Part shown: positions 28,599 to 37,795 of the stretch, in pieces | Layout: the number at the start of each line of letters is the position of its first letter | Numbering within the stretch: position 1 is the first letter of the stretch | Origin: UBA1351 sp963677885 | GTDB lineage: Bacteria > Bacillota > Clostridia > Lachnospirales > Vallitaleaceae | Direction of reading: 5' to 3' | Length of the DNA: 64,000 bases | Assembly: GCA_963677885.1 (NCBI GenBank) | Contig: OY782500.1 | Coordinates: 434,001 to 498,000 of the forward strand | Translations under genes and position numbers: made by a program | The notes under the pieces: model-generated | Databases searched by the model: none | The model's input: only the letters and a program-made list of their open reading frames with translations | What the model was told of the DNA's origin: nothing

Positions 28599-29399
28599 CT
28601 ACTTACCTGCCATTCCTCTAACTGTCACTGAATTTTTCATATAAATGTCGCCTACCGGTATAGGATATGGAATATCCAAATAATACTCAGCATTCAAGGT
28701 AATTAGGTTATTAATCGTCACATCACCTGTATAGGTATAGAATGCATTTGATCCCTGATAATTAACTAACTTAGCATTTTTTACACCATCCATCCCAGGG
28801 TCAAATGTCCGAATATATAAACCGCCTTTCATATAGTCAACCCCAAGATAATCCCTTACGTAATGACCAACATACCATCTGACCAGCATTTGCTTGGCTT
28901 GTGAGTACAGGTAATCGTCCACATTTCCAACCTGGTCCCTAAGGGCTGTTAACACATCAATGGCAACCTCTTTCATCTTGCCTACAAGATCCAACATATT
29001 ATCAAACTGGGTTTTCAGCTCAGCAAAAGAGTCCAACCAATCTTGTATCGTCGACTTCTTTCCATTAACCGCAGCGTTAATAGCATCCGCCATGTTCTTA
29101 TAAACTTCTTTAGATTCTGCTCCCATGGTCACATCTTGTATATCTTTAATTGATCCGGCAATAGTATTTTCCAGGTCATCTGCTGCTTCATCCATACCTT
29201 CCTGCCAATCCAAAAATCCCATTTCTTTTAAAGGATAGGCTATATTGGCAATACTGTATGCTGCCTGAGTTAAGGCATTGTCCATTCTATTATATGTATT
29301 GTAAACTCTTGTAGTCATCAGTATACTGAAAACCAAAACCAAGACGATTGGCAAAACAATAGCCGTCTCAAGTGTTACTGATCCTCTTCTTGCCTCCAT
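28599..29399 (-). CDS. TadE-like pseudopilin (second copy)
   Basis: 266 residues. EARRGSVTLETAIVLPIVLV is a classic TadE/TadF N-terminus: a basic stretch, Gly-Ser, a glutamate at position +5 of the mature form, then one TM helix. The external part has a helical central segment and a beta C-terminus (YLDIPYPIPVGDIYMKNSV). TadE-family minor pilins are processed by the prepilin peptidase and needed for assembly of Flp fibres. Start ATG 29399 follows AAGGAG. It is longer than most TadE proteins (about 130-200 residues). Confidence 0.85.
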   Translation of the reverse strand: MEARRGSVTLETAIVLPIVLVLVFSILMTTRVYNTYNRMDNALTQAAYSIANIAYPLKEMGFLDWQEGMDEAADDLENTIAGSIKDIQDVTMGAESKEVYKNMADAINAAVNGKKSTIQDWLDSFAELKTQFDNMLDLVGKMKEVAIDVLTALRDQVGNVDDYLYSQAKQMLVRWYVGHYVRDYLGVDYMKGGLYIRTFDPGMDGVKNAKLVNYQGSNAFYTYTGDVTINNLITLNAEYYLDIPYPIPVGDIYMKNSVTVRGMAGK

Positions 29400-29426
29400 A
29401 GCTTCTCCTTAACCTTTAAAATTTCC

Positions 29427-30131
29427 TTAATCCATGTATTCTTCAGAAGTGATTTGATAAAATACTTTATCATTCACTTGAACATCCTCGTTTTCTAGAT
29501 ACCAGTCAATGTAATCAACAATGTAAGCTTCTGGATTAACGCCGTAGTTACCGTTTACAGTATCGTTAGACTTCATGCTTTCTAAGAATCCTTCTGACGA
29601 AAGCTTCCAAATACCATCGATTTCGTTGAATACACTACCATAAACAGAAGTTGTAGTATCAGCTTCTTCAATTGGCGTATCTGAATCCGATCCCACTCTA
29701 GCCTCTTCCAATGCATACATTACATAAACTTCACTCTTCTCTGAGTCAAAATTATATACATTAATACCTGATACTTTTTTCATATATTTAGTTCCTGTTT
29801 CGAATATTTCAGTATAATCCCTTATTACTTCAGAAACACTTTCTTCATCATCATTGAGGTACATCCCAATACCCTCAGGATTTCCAGCCAAAAAACTTCC
29901 GTAATACCCATTAAGACTAGCAAGTAAAACCTCTTCGTCTAGCACCTCAACTACAACTTCTTCCTCTTTCACATCTTCACTTTTGCTTTCACTTTCGCTA
30001 ACCACTTCATGATCACTAACATTTGATTTATCACTACTAGACACCTGATCGCTCTCTCCACTTCCTTTACATCCTGCCATCAAGATTACACCAATCATAG
30101 TGTATATAATTACCTTCATAAATGCTCTCAT
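29427..30131 (-). CDS. Lipoprotein in the tad operon
   Basis: 234 residues from ATG 30131, which has GAGAGG at 8-nt spacing. A longer frame to 30203 overlaps the gene before it and has no ribosome site. The signal peptide ends in the lipobox VILMAGC, giving a lipid-anchored mature protein. A Ser/Asp/Glu-rich tether of about 45 residues leads to a compact alpha+beta domain (LLASLNGYYGSFLAGNPEGI; WKLSSEGFLESMK). It resembles small NTF2/DUF4878-like folds, but I cannot assign it firmly. Its place between the DUF5702 gene and a TadE gene suggests a pilus-associated lipoprotein, perhaps a Gram-positive substitute for the TadD pilotin (speculative). Confidence 0.85.
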   Translation of the reverse strand: MRAFMKVIIYTMIGVILMAGCKGSGESDQVSSSDKSNVSDHEVVSESESKSEDVKEEEVVVEVLDEEVLLASLNGYYGSFLAGNPEGIGMYLNDDEESVSEVIRDYTEIFETGTKYMKKVSGINVYNFDSEKSEVYVMYALEEARVGSDSDTPIEEADTTTSVYGSVFNEIDGIWKLSSEGFLESMKSNDTVNGNYGVNPEAYIVDYIDWYLENEDVQVNDKVFYQITSEEYMD

Positions 30132-30144
30132 AAAACTATCCTCT

Positions 30145-33100
30145 CTAATATTGATATTGTGATTCATATTTGTTTCTATATACATAATTTGATTCCGTTT
30201 CATTCCACATGTTCATAAGAGATTCAATAAATAAATAATCCATATCTATTGATACATCTGCACTATATGCAACTCTGGAATTTTTCAAATCAAAATTAGC
30301 ATCATTTTTTTTCATATTTATATTAATTAAATCTAAAACTCTCTGCATTTTTACGTCATCATTTAATATACCTGAAAAGAATAAATACAATCTAAGATAG
30401 TCTGTGTAACCAAACTTAAATTTATCAACTGGGCTGGATTGTATCATTGCATCACTGATATTATCATTTACTGCACTGACTAAAGAATCTGTGATTTTCT
30501 TTGCCACCACATCGCCGTAAGCATGTGCATGTTGCGAAGCAATGCTTGCAGCTTTTGATGTCAATTCATGTGCTTTGTTTTTTAGATATTCTTCGCTTTT
30601 ATCGGCGTAGAGCTTGTATTGATCATTGATTTCATTAACCATAGCAGCAGTAGCCTCTTCCAACTTAGTTTTGGCATCATCAAATAATTTATTTGTAAAG
30701 CTTAAGAACTTATCCTTAATAGCCGCTTTATCCATAATTTCATTTTTTAAAGCAATTATCCCTGTATCGGTTAATTCAACGACTCCACTACCAATTCTAC
30801 TTATTACCTGATCGCTAATAGTTCCACCAACAACACTATCATATACCTTATCAACCCGGTCTATATAATCCTTTATTTTAGGATCTTTTAGTGCTTCCTC
30901 AATGGTTATTCCCTTATTTTTTGCAAGAGTTAAGGTATCAATGATTATTCTTTCGAAGCACATCTGAAACTCATCAAATACAGTCTGAACATATGCTTCA
31001 GATTCATCTGCTAAAATTTGAATATTTGATTTGGCTACATCCTGTAAATCAGATGTCCAGGTATTTACAACTCCACCAATAGCTGCATTCGTATCGCTTA
31101 ACATTGAATCGACATAACCATCGACTGTAGACTGCAAACCCTCTATAGCAGAATTTATCACCGTATGTATAGTACTATTAACAGCGTCAACAGCCAAATT
31201 CTTAAACTTGCTCACTGAAACCGTATAAAAAAACGTCGCAGGAGACTTAATAAAAGCAACCCTATTATCAAAGTTAGTATCCTTACCCTTACGCCTGGTC
31301 ATAACATAGAGATCATGCTCTGATTCCGCATACGCCCATATACCCAGTATGACAAATTGGACAATAGGAGCTAAAAAGGCAAAGATTCCGGCGCATAATA
31401 ATGTAGCCATTGATAAGGCAACATCCCTTTCAGGTGTATGTGTATACAAATATATCAAGTTCATAGGAATCCGTATTGCCATGATTTTCCACTTGGTTGC
31501 TGTAAAGTTTTCTGCATCAGTAGGTTTACCGTTTAACACATACTCTACCTCATAGTTTAAGGCAGTTGGATTTTCAGCACCTGTTTTAGCAACATAAGTT
31601 AGCGTTTGGTCTGACTCTTCTGTAACCGCATGTTTAAAGTTACCCATAATATACTCATTGACATAAACATTGTCACGAAGATCCACAATCGCCTCTTTAA
31701 TGGTTTTACCAATAGAAGCAAAAAAATCAAGCATTCCGACAACATCATCACTGCTTTCATTGCTAACATCGTCATCAACATCCGGTTTAGTATTATAGTT
31801 GGCTTCTGCAGTACTTACTGTTTCGCCTTCCTCATTTGTTGTTGAAGCAATTTCTACCTGGGTACTGAAACGAACGTCATCCGTAACAGTGTATGAACTT
31901 TCAGGTAATTTTTCTTCGCCTTTCTCTAGCTCTTCAATACCACTTCTTAATTTGTCAAGCAAAGCCCTTGCATCAGTCGTTGCCTTTCCATCGGATGTAC
32001 CGTCACCATCGGCTCCCGTAGTGTCAGTACCGGCATTTTCTTCTTTGATAATCATTTCTTCTGCATCTTTAGCAGCTTCTAGTTGTTCTTCACCATCAAG
32101 TTCGATATCATTTGCATAATCACTGATGTATGTAACTGCTATATCAGACTCATGACGCGTGTCAGTCGTATCCAATCCACGAAGCTCCACAAAACTGGTC
32201 AGGGCTTGATATTCATATCCGGTATCATCGACCAATTCAACAAATGTCAAGTCGCTGTTAAAGCCAGTCTTATCAACAGCTGGTGTATATTTCTCATCGC
32301 CACTTAAAACACTGTCAAAAACGGGTAAATCATATGCCCAGTCAGGTGTATCCGAATCACTGACACTTTTTAGATATCGACCAAGTTTATCGACATCAAT
32401 CTGAAAATAAAAGTGATAGTCTCTAGACCCAGATGTTCCCCTTAGTGTATTAATGATCTGCAGGTTGTTATTACATAAGCCTTCAATATCAAGACCTAAT
32501 CCAGATGTTGCTGCTGGATCTTCATTGTTAAGCTCGCCTGTAAGTTTATCTAAGGTTCTCAGATGTCCTTCAACTTCGTTGATTATCTCTCTACCTGTAT
32601 CTTCAAGGATCTCTCCACTATTTATTTGTCCTTCTGTTTTATCACGATAAGCAGTTAATGAAGTTTTCAATTCTTCTGCTTTATCTTTTAAGGCAATATA
32701 CTTTTCAATAGCATGATTATTGGCATAAATATAAGACTTTGTATTGGCTGAATCAGTACTAAACCACACATCACTAAATTCATCATACAAGCCATTTAAA
32801 ACACTTGCCTGGTAAACCATAGCATTAAATGTTTCTTTGTACTCATCTAGATAACCTTTTGTTTTATCTACATGAGCTTTTACACTTGTCCTTAAAGCAC
32901 CATCAGAAAATGTACTGAAAACCACTTCTCCATAGCTGATACTTGAACCAGATAATAACCTACCAGCATATTCCAAGTCATCATATTCATCGAATAAGAC
33001 ATAATCTTCTAAAGTCATATTCTTCAATAAGGATAGGTCATTATATAAGGTAGCTCGAACGACTTCAAAGTCATCTATTTCATCTTCAAGATCATCAATA

Positions 33101-34410
33101 TCATCTTCAAGATCATCGATGTCATCTTTCAAATCATCGATATCATCATCAATTGCATCTTTCTCTTCCGATGTCTCTGCATCACTTTTATCATCCCTTA
33201 GGTCGTCAATCTCATCCCATTTATCATCAATATCATCTTCATAATCCAATATATCAACTTCACTATTATATATGTGATCATTTACATCGCTAATAGCAGA
33301 GTATATATAAGCTACATATCCCTGCTGACTCAGAGTATTGATTATTTTATTATCGATATTTGCTATATCTTGAATCAAGCCTTCATTTTCAATCCTTAAA
33401 GCATCAATATAATCATCATCCTGATCATCCTCTAATTTTTCTTCATGGATTTCAAGATTATTTGCCCTAATGTCGTCATAATATCCCAGTTTATCAGCTT
33501 CCCATGCTTCAACATTCCCATATACTGTAGAGTCTAACTCTGTAACACTTGGCTTAATAAGACCATAATATAAGGCATCTATTGACTTATCCATGGCAAG
33601 TTGATTATAGGCTAAATCATTGGCGGATATATAAAAGGCTTCATAAGCTGCATAGAATGATTGAAAAGATATTGTTACATTGCCATCCGTTTGATTCCTT
33701 AATTCGGTAAATACATTAGCTATTGTTGCATCATCCTGGCCATAAGAAATAGGACTAAGCCCTCTATCTTCCAGATATGCATCAGTATATATGAGTATAT
33801 TGTTGAATCCATTGACATAGGCTTTTCCGCTGGCTTCTGGTGTTCCGCCGGTTCCCATTTTCCACCCTGAAATATATTCTCTTAGGGCTTCGTATAGTTC
33901 TGCGAACTCTTTCAACTCATTATCAACGATTTCAGTTTTGTCCTTCAGTGCATCTGTCGTATTACTGGACGTCTGAATAGTCCCTAGTTTCTTAATAAAA
34001 GGTTCTAGAGTCATGAGCGGAGCCCTATACTTCATATAATCCAAAATCTGATTCTTGGCATTCTGTCCATTAATCGGTGTAGCACTGGAATCGCTTATAG
34101 TACTTTCATCTATATTCACTTCGTAAACATTCGCAATAAGTGACGAATCTTCATTAGGTAAGTTCGCATTCAAATAGAACTTAAACTTCTCGCTGACTTC
34201 ACTGCCGTCAAATGCAAGTAAACCATAACGGTCCTTAAGTTCTTGGTCATATTCAGTTGAAATGGAATAAACTGCAGCATCCACTGCTCTTTGGACGTCT
34301 ATCCTTGCCATTTCGACTCTTGCTGCATCAACAACAGTCATACATAACAAGGATAAAGCTAAGAATATAATACTAAAATAGACTGTGACAGCCCCTCTTC
34401 TTACATTCAT
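30145..34410 (-). CDS. Giant TadG-like protein (DUF5702 type) with acidic coiled coil
   Basis: 1,421 residues, far longer than TadG (about 400-600). MNVRRGAVTVYFSIIFLALS is a TadE/TadG-type N-terminal anchor, followed by RAVDAAVYSISTEYDQELKDRYGLLAFDG, split by turns, typical of DUF5702 proteins found in clostridial Tad loci. Residues about 385-450 are a heptad array of IDDLxDD units. A second hydrophobic region (about 970-1010, ATLLCAGIFAFLAPIVQFVI) is followed by a long helical C-terminus (SKFKNLAVDAVNSTIHTVIN). It is probably a minor pilin-like or fibre-tip/anchor component outside the membrane. A GGGGG ribosome site lies 8 nt before ATG 34410. Confidence 0.87.
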   Translation of the reverse strand: MNVRRGAVTVYFSIIFLALSLLCMTVVDAARVEMARIDVQRAVDAAVYSISTEYDQELKDRYGLLAFDGSEVSEKFKFYLNANLPNEDSSLIANVYEVNIDESTISDSSATPINGQNAKNQILDYMKYRAPLMTLEPFIKKLGTIQTSSNTTDALKDKTEIVDNELKEFAELYEALREYISGWKMGTGGTPEASGKAYVNGFNNILIYTDAYLEDRGLSPISYGQDDATIANVFTELRNQTDGNVTISFQSFYAAYEAFYISANDLAYNQLAMDKSIDALYYGLIKPSVTELDSTVYGNVEAWEADKLGYYDDIRANNLEIHEEKLEDDQDDDYIDALRIENEGLIQDIANIDNKIINTLSQQGYVAYIYSAISDVNDHIYNSEVDILDYEDDIDDKWDEIDDLRDDKSDAETSEEKDAIDDDIDDLKDDIDDLEDDIDDLEDEIDDFEVVRATLYNDLSLLKNMTLEDYVLFDEYDDLEYAGRLLSGSSISYGEVVFSTFSDGALRTSVKAHVDKTKGYLDEYKETFNAMVYQASVLNGLYDEFSDVWFSTDSANTKSYIYANNHAIEKYIALKDKAEELKTSLTAYRDKTEGQINSGEILEDTGREIINEVEGHLRTLDKLTGELNNEDPAATSGLGLDIEGLCNNNLQIINTLRGTSGSRDYHFYFQIDVDKLGRYLKSVSDSDTPDWAYDLPVFDSVLSGDEKYTPAVDKTGFNSDLTFVELVDDTGYEYQALTSFVELRGLDTTDTRHESDIAVTYISDYANDIELDGEEQLEAAKDAEEMIIKEENAGTDTTGADGDGTSDGKATTDARALLDKLRSGIEELEKGEEKLPESSYTVTDDVRFSTQVEIASTTNEEGETVSTAEANYNTKPDVDDDVSNESSDDVVGMLDFFASIGKTIKEAIVDLRDNVYVNEYIMGNFKHAVTEESDQTLTYVAKTGAENPTALNYEVEYVLNGKPTDAENFTATKWKIMAIRIPMNLIYLYTHTPERDVALSMATLLCAGIFAFLAPIVQFVILGIWAYAESEHDLYVMTRRKGKDTNFDNRVAFIKSPATFFYTVSVSKFKNLAVDAVNSTIHTVINSAIEGLQSTVDGYVDSMLSDTNAAIGGVVNTWTSDLQDVAKSNIQILADESEAYVQTVFDEFQMCFERIIIDTLTLAKNKGITIEEALKDPKIKDYIDRVDKVYDSVVGGTISDQVISRIGSGVVELTDTGIIALKNEIMDKAAIKDKFLSFTNKLFDDAKTKLEEATAAMVNEINDQYKLYADKSEEYLKNKAHELTSKAASIASQHAHAYGDVVAKKITDSLVSAVNDNISDAMIQSSPVDKFKFGYTDYLRLYLFFSGILNDDVKMQRVLDLININMKKNDANFDLKNSRVAYSADVSIDMDYLFIESLMNMWNETESNYVYRNKYESQYQY
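33060..33258 (-). repeat. Acidic heptad-repeat coding region (IDDLxDD)
   Basis: Codes for about 66 residues of near-perfect seven-residue units such as DDIDDLKDDIDDLEDDIDD within the DUF5702 protein. Hydrophobic Ile/Leu positions alternate with clusters of Asp. This is a strongly acidic coiled coil that may need divalent cations or a basic partner to pack. Confidence 0.75.
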
Positions 34411-34426
34411 TTGGTATTCCCCCTGA

Positions 34427-35101
34427 TTAAATACTTTCTAGTAACTCAATTAACTTGTCAATTAAATCAGTTGTTGTATTTACGCCACCCTCATAGGCTT
34501 CTGCTACCGGATCTGTTAAGGCTTTAGTTTTATCGGTTAACATGTCTTTGAATTTTTTCACTGTATCCCTACTCATAATAAAATTACTGACTAAATCATA
34601 ATTTCTGATAAACTCAGAACTGTTTCTCAGGTTTTGCTTGGACACAACATGCCTTTTCGTCATAGCTTCCATGCCCAATGGATTTAATAAGCTGCCGATT
34701 GATTTCGTGTAATCTACTCGAATATCGACGACGACCTTCTTATTGACAATAAACCCTTCTGTACCCACACTGACAGTCACATCTGCAGGTAATAACAGGA
34801 TATCTTCTAAATGATCTTTAATATATTGCTCATGAACATCACTGTCTGGTTTATTAAACAATTGCCAATACAAGGGATAATCGTCGTCTCCTCCATTGAT
34901 ATCAATGTCATATATATTTTCCATTGTATACAAAGGATTATCATACAGCGCTATATTGGTAGAAGCATATTCAGCCTCCCTATATATAACTGCAGTTTCG
35001 TACTGAATTAAAGCGGTGTAGAGAATTGCCACTGTAATAAGTAGTACTATTGGAATTATGATTGCTGATTCAACAGTTATAGAACCCTTTCTATGTGACA
35101 T
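34427..35101 (-). CDS. TadE-like pseudopilin (first copy)
   Basis: 224 residues. MSHRKGSITVESAIIIPIVL carries the Gly-Ser processing site, the +5 glutamate and the single TM helix of TadE-family minor pilins. The rest is external, with YREAEYASTNIALYDN just after the helix and a helical C-terminus. A perfect AAGGAGG precedes ATG 35101. It follows the flp pilin gene directly and precedes the giant DUF5702 gene, in the usual Tad order of major pilin followed by TadE/F/G-type proteins. Confidence 0.9.
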   Translation of the reverse strand: MSHRKGSITVESAIIIPIVLLITVAILYTALIQYETAVIYREAEYASTNIALYDNPLYTMENIYDIDINGGDDDYPLYWQLFNKPDSDVHEQYIKDHLEDILLLPADVTVSVGTEGFIVNKKVVVDIRVDYTKSIGSLLNPLGMEAMTKRHVVSKQNLRNSSEFIRNYDLVSNFIMSRDTVKKFKDMLTDKTKALTDPVAEAYEGGVNTTTDLIDKLIELLESI

Positions 35102-35130
35102 CTCTACACCTCCTTAATTCTTTTTTAACG

Positions 35131-35313
35131 TCATTCTGCTAATGGATCTGGCACTTCTGTTCCATTGATACGATCAATTAAACCTTTAACAAAATCAGTA
35201 ATTGTATTACCGAATAATATTGCAATACCAATCAGTACTACTACAATAATAATCAGCTCAACCGTACCCATACCATCTTCTTCTTGCCAAAACTCTTTCA
35301 TAATTTCCTTCAT
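35131..35313 (-). CDS. flp: Flp-family major pilin
   Basis: 60 residues. A short leader (MKEIMKEFWQEEDG) precedes the mature N-terminus MGTVELIIIVVVLIGIAIL, which has the Flp signature: Gly at the cleavage site, Glu at +5 and one hydrophobic helix. The remainder is a short tail (FVKGLIDRINGTEVPDPLAE). The expected mature size is about 46 residues, in the normal Flp range. The strongest ribosome site of the operon (AAGGAGG) is here, which suits a pilin needed in large amounts. It is flanked by tadC upstream and a TadE gene downstream. Confidence 0.92.
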   Translation of the reverse strand: MKEIMKEFWQEEDGMGTVELIIIVVVLIGIAILFGNTITDFVKGLIDRINGTEVPDPLAE

Positions 35314-35331
35314 ACTGTTTCCTCCTTGACT

Positions 35332-36855
35332 TTAAAATGAGTTGAATGTATTTATTGCTGGTGTCATTACAAGAATAATAACCAAGACCAGCATAAGCAT
35401 CATTGGTAATAATAGTTTTGTAGATGCTTTACTTCCAAGTTCAAGAACAAGTTTCTTACGTTCTTCCCATGCTTCAATTACAAGCTTGTTAATGGATTCT
35501 GCCATATTCTTATCACCTTTTCTAATATCCTGAGATACAAGGGTTGTAAACTTAAGAATATCCGGCACCCTGCTTCTTTTACCAAATTGAAGAAGCGCAT
35601 CATCAATGGCTTCTCCTCCAAATTCAATTTGCTCCAACATAAAGATTAGTTCATTATTCAGATAGTCATCCTTTCCAATGTTGCCTTCAAAGGATTGCAA
35701 ATATATTTTTATTGCTTCAACCGGGCTTATACCACAACTGTAGAGAAGTATAAACTTATCTGCAAAAACTGGAAATTGAATGGTCATCTTATTCTGTTTG
35801 TCTTTAAGCTTTTCGTTTAAACGGTCATCAACCACCTTAAAGAAAAGTATGGACAAAACAATTCCAAAGAAGAGCATAACTCCACTTGTTCTATAACTGA
35901 CTTCCTCTTCATAAACACTCCAGGTAATTTTAACCTCTTCATTCATAGAGGAAAAACTGCTAGGCAAGACATATTCAGACTTATTAGCACTTCCTTCATC
36001 TTTTAGTGCAACATTAAGGTCTTTAGCAACCAGAGAAGATAATGAAAGGGGATTGGGCTTGATAATCGTTATTGGGATTTCTTTAATTTCTGTTAGCTCT
36101 CCAACAATAACTGTTGCAGTCAGCACTGCAGGTGTTTCGTCTTCTTCCAGCAGGTCCAAACGGACAACCCCATTGTGACTGACAAACTCGGGGCTATCTG
36201 TTTCCCAGCTTATGCTTGCATCGTAGAGAACATCTTCTTCATATAATTTCAGATTACCCGTAATTTTATCAAAAGATGCATTGTCTTTAAGTGCATATTG
36301 CTCAATACGTTTAAGTGCAAGATCCATATTCTCTCTTTGCTGTTCAAGAGTTGGCTGCTCTGCCGGCACACTAACGGCTACCCGACGTTCTAACACCTCA
36401 CCGTCATACTCAAGAGTTGCAACATAATCTTTAACAATAGCATCTGTTTGATAATCCGGTCTGTCTATGACTTCTTCTAATACATCTTTTTCTGCATTTG
36501 CCTCACGATAGGTCATTACCGATGACAGCATGGCAAACATTGAAAAAGCAAAAAGGCCTAAAATCACAAGAGAATACTTAGAATAATAATGAATTTCGGC
36601 ACATTCCTTAGCGACTTTCCCACCATATAATTTCTCGTAGTTTTCTCTGACTTTTTCGACATTGTTTTTTTCTAATTTGTATACACTTTTACCTGTCAGA
36701 TCATCAACAATAAACTTCCCAATGAACAATATTTTTGACGAAATAACCATATCATCATATTCAGAAAAATCAATTTTTCCATATTTTGAACTGGCAATAA
36801 ATATAATAATCAGTGTAATGATAACCAGAATACCTGAAACAATAATATAATTCAT
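35332..36855 (-). CDS. tadC: TadC-like pilus assembly membrane protein with extracytoplasmic Ig-like insertion
   Basis: 507 residues, against about 300 for a standard TadC. The C-terminal part (about 345-507; FPVFADKFILLYSCGISPVE, and ESINKLVIEAWEERKKLVLE) is a type II secretion F (GspF) domain with its final TM helix. The N-terminus has TM helices at about 3-25 and 90-115. Between the second TM and the one at about 325-345 lies a segment of about 210 residues outside the membrane. It has an atrophied-Ig (aBig_2) appearance: ISWETDSPEFVSHNGVVRLD followed by VLTATVIVGELTEIKEIPIT. The insertion puts a surface-exposed domain on the platform protein. It is translated directly after tadB, with 6 nt between the genes. 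Confidence 0.88.
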   Translation of the reverse strand: MNYIIVSGILVIITLIIIFIASSKYGKIDFSEYDDMVISSKILFIGKFIVDDLTGKSVYKLEKNNVEKVRENYEKLYGGKVAKECAEIHYYSKYSLVILGLFAFSMFAMLSSVMTYREANAEKDVLEEVIDRPDYQTDAIVKDYVATLEYDGEVLERRVAVSVPAEQPTLEQQRENMDLALKRIEQYALKDNASFDKITGNLKLYEEDVLYDASISWETDSPEFVSHNGVVRLDLLEEDETPAVLTATVIVGELTEIKEIPITIIKPNPLSLSSLVAKDLNVALKDEGSANKSEYVLPSSFSSMNEEVKITWSVYEEEVSYRTSGVMLFFGIVLSILFFKVVDDRLNEKLKDKQNKMTIQFPVFADKFILLYSCGISPVEAIKIYLQSFEGNIGKDDYLNNELIFMLEQIEFGGEAIDDALLQFGKRSRVPDILKFTTLVSQDIRKGDKNMAESINKLVIEAWEERKKLVLELGSKASTKLLLPMMLMLVLVIILVMTPAINTFNSF

Positions 36856-36861
36856 CTTCCA

Positions 36862-37785
36862 TTACACCTCAATTCTCATAATCTTATTGGCCAGCATACT
36901 TGCCAGTATAAGGCCTATACCAACCACTGTCATCGCTGTTCTACCAATCAGGGTAGTATACATAGGTTCAAAATAATCAGGTGCAGCGATTGATAAAAAC
37001 AGAATCAGGAAAATAGGCATGATTGACATAATTCTTGATTCATATTTTTTTTCTGAGATCATAACTTCAATATCACGTTTTATCTCAATCTTATCAACGA
37101 TATTATTAATTGCGTTCTTAATAATTTCGCCTTGACGTTTTCCTGTTGATAAACTGGTTAAAAATACATCAACGAAGTTCTGAACGTCTTCTAAACCGGA
37201 CCTGTCCGCAAAGTCATTAAGCACATCAACAATATCAAGATTTAAGTCAATCCTTCTCTTCATAACCGAAAACTCCTCAACAATGAAGTTTTCTCTACCG
37301 TTATATAGGTCTTCCATATCTGGTACAACATTAATAATTGCATTTTCCGGAGATATACCGGCTGACAGGGAAGTATATATGGAATACAAGGCATCTTTAA
37401 ATTCGAGGAGCAACTGATCTTGTCTTTTCTTAATAATATTCTTTTTCTGTATTTTGGGATATAGAATACCTAGCAAACAAACAATACCGCTAATGATAAT
37501 ACTATGATAAAAAATAAATCCAATAATAAATAATATTGTCATACCTATCAAAGTATATCTGGTTTTTTCAGAACCCTTCATCACATATTCTGTGTATCTG
37601 GTCAATTCGGTTTCAACTAGATATTCATCCGAATCTCTTTCATTGAAAGATTCTCTGACTTTTTTAGACTTCTTTAATTTGTCTTTTTTTTCTTTAGATC
37701 CTTTTTCTTGAGAAGGTTTCATGTTGATGAATAACACAGCAACAACCGCTACAAGCAATACACCTACTAGAATATAAGTCTCCAT
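36862..37785 (-). CDS. tadB: TadB-like pilus assembly platform protein
   Basis: 307 residues of normal TadB length: an N-terminal TM helix, a Lys-rich cytoplasmic loop, two TM helices at about 80-115, a GspF domain (LLLEFKDALYSIYTSLSAGI, split by turns; STGKRQGEIIKNAINNI) and two C-terminal TM helices. It forms the inner-membrane platform with TadC for the TadA motor. Start ATG 37785 follows AAGGAG. It sits between tadA and tadC in the canonical order. Confidence 0.93.
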   Translation of the reverse strand: METYILVGVLLVAVVAVLFINMKPSQEKGSKEKKDKLKKSKKVRESFNERDSDEYLVETELTRYTEYVMKGSEKTRYTLIGMTILFIIGFIFYHSIIISGIVCLLGILYPKIQKKNIIKKRQDQLLLEFKDALYSIYTSLSAGISPENAIINVVPDMEDLYNGRENFIVEEFSVMKRRIDLNLDIVDVLNDFADRSGLEDVQNFVDVFLTSLSTGKRQGEIIKNAINNIVDKIEIKRDIEVMISEKKYESRIMSIMPIFLILFLSIAAPDYFEPMYTTLIGRTAMTVVGIGLILASMLANKIMRIEV

Positions 37786-37795
37786 CCTCTACTCC

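Noticed and set aside
33060..33258. DNA-level tandem repeat
   Set aside because: The pattern follows protein heptads within one reading frame, with synonymous variation. It is coding low complexity, not a mobile or regulatory repeat.
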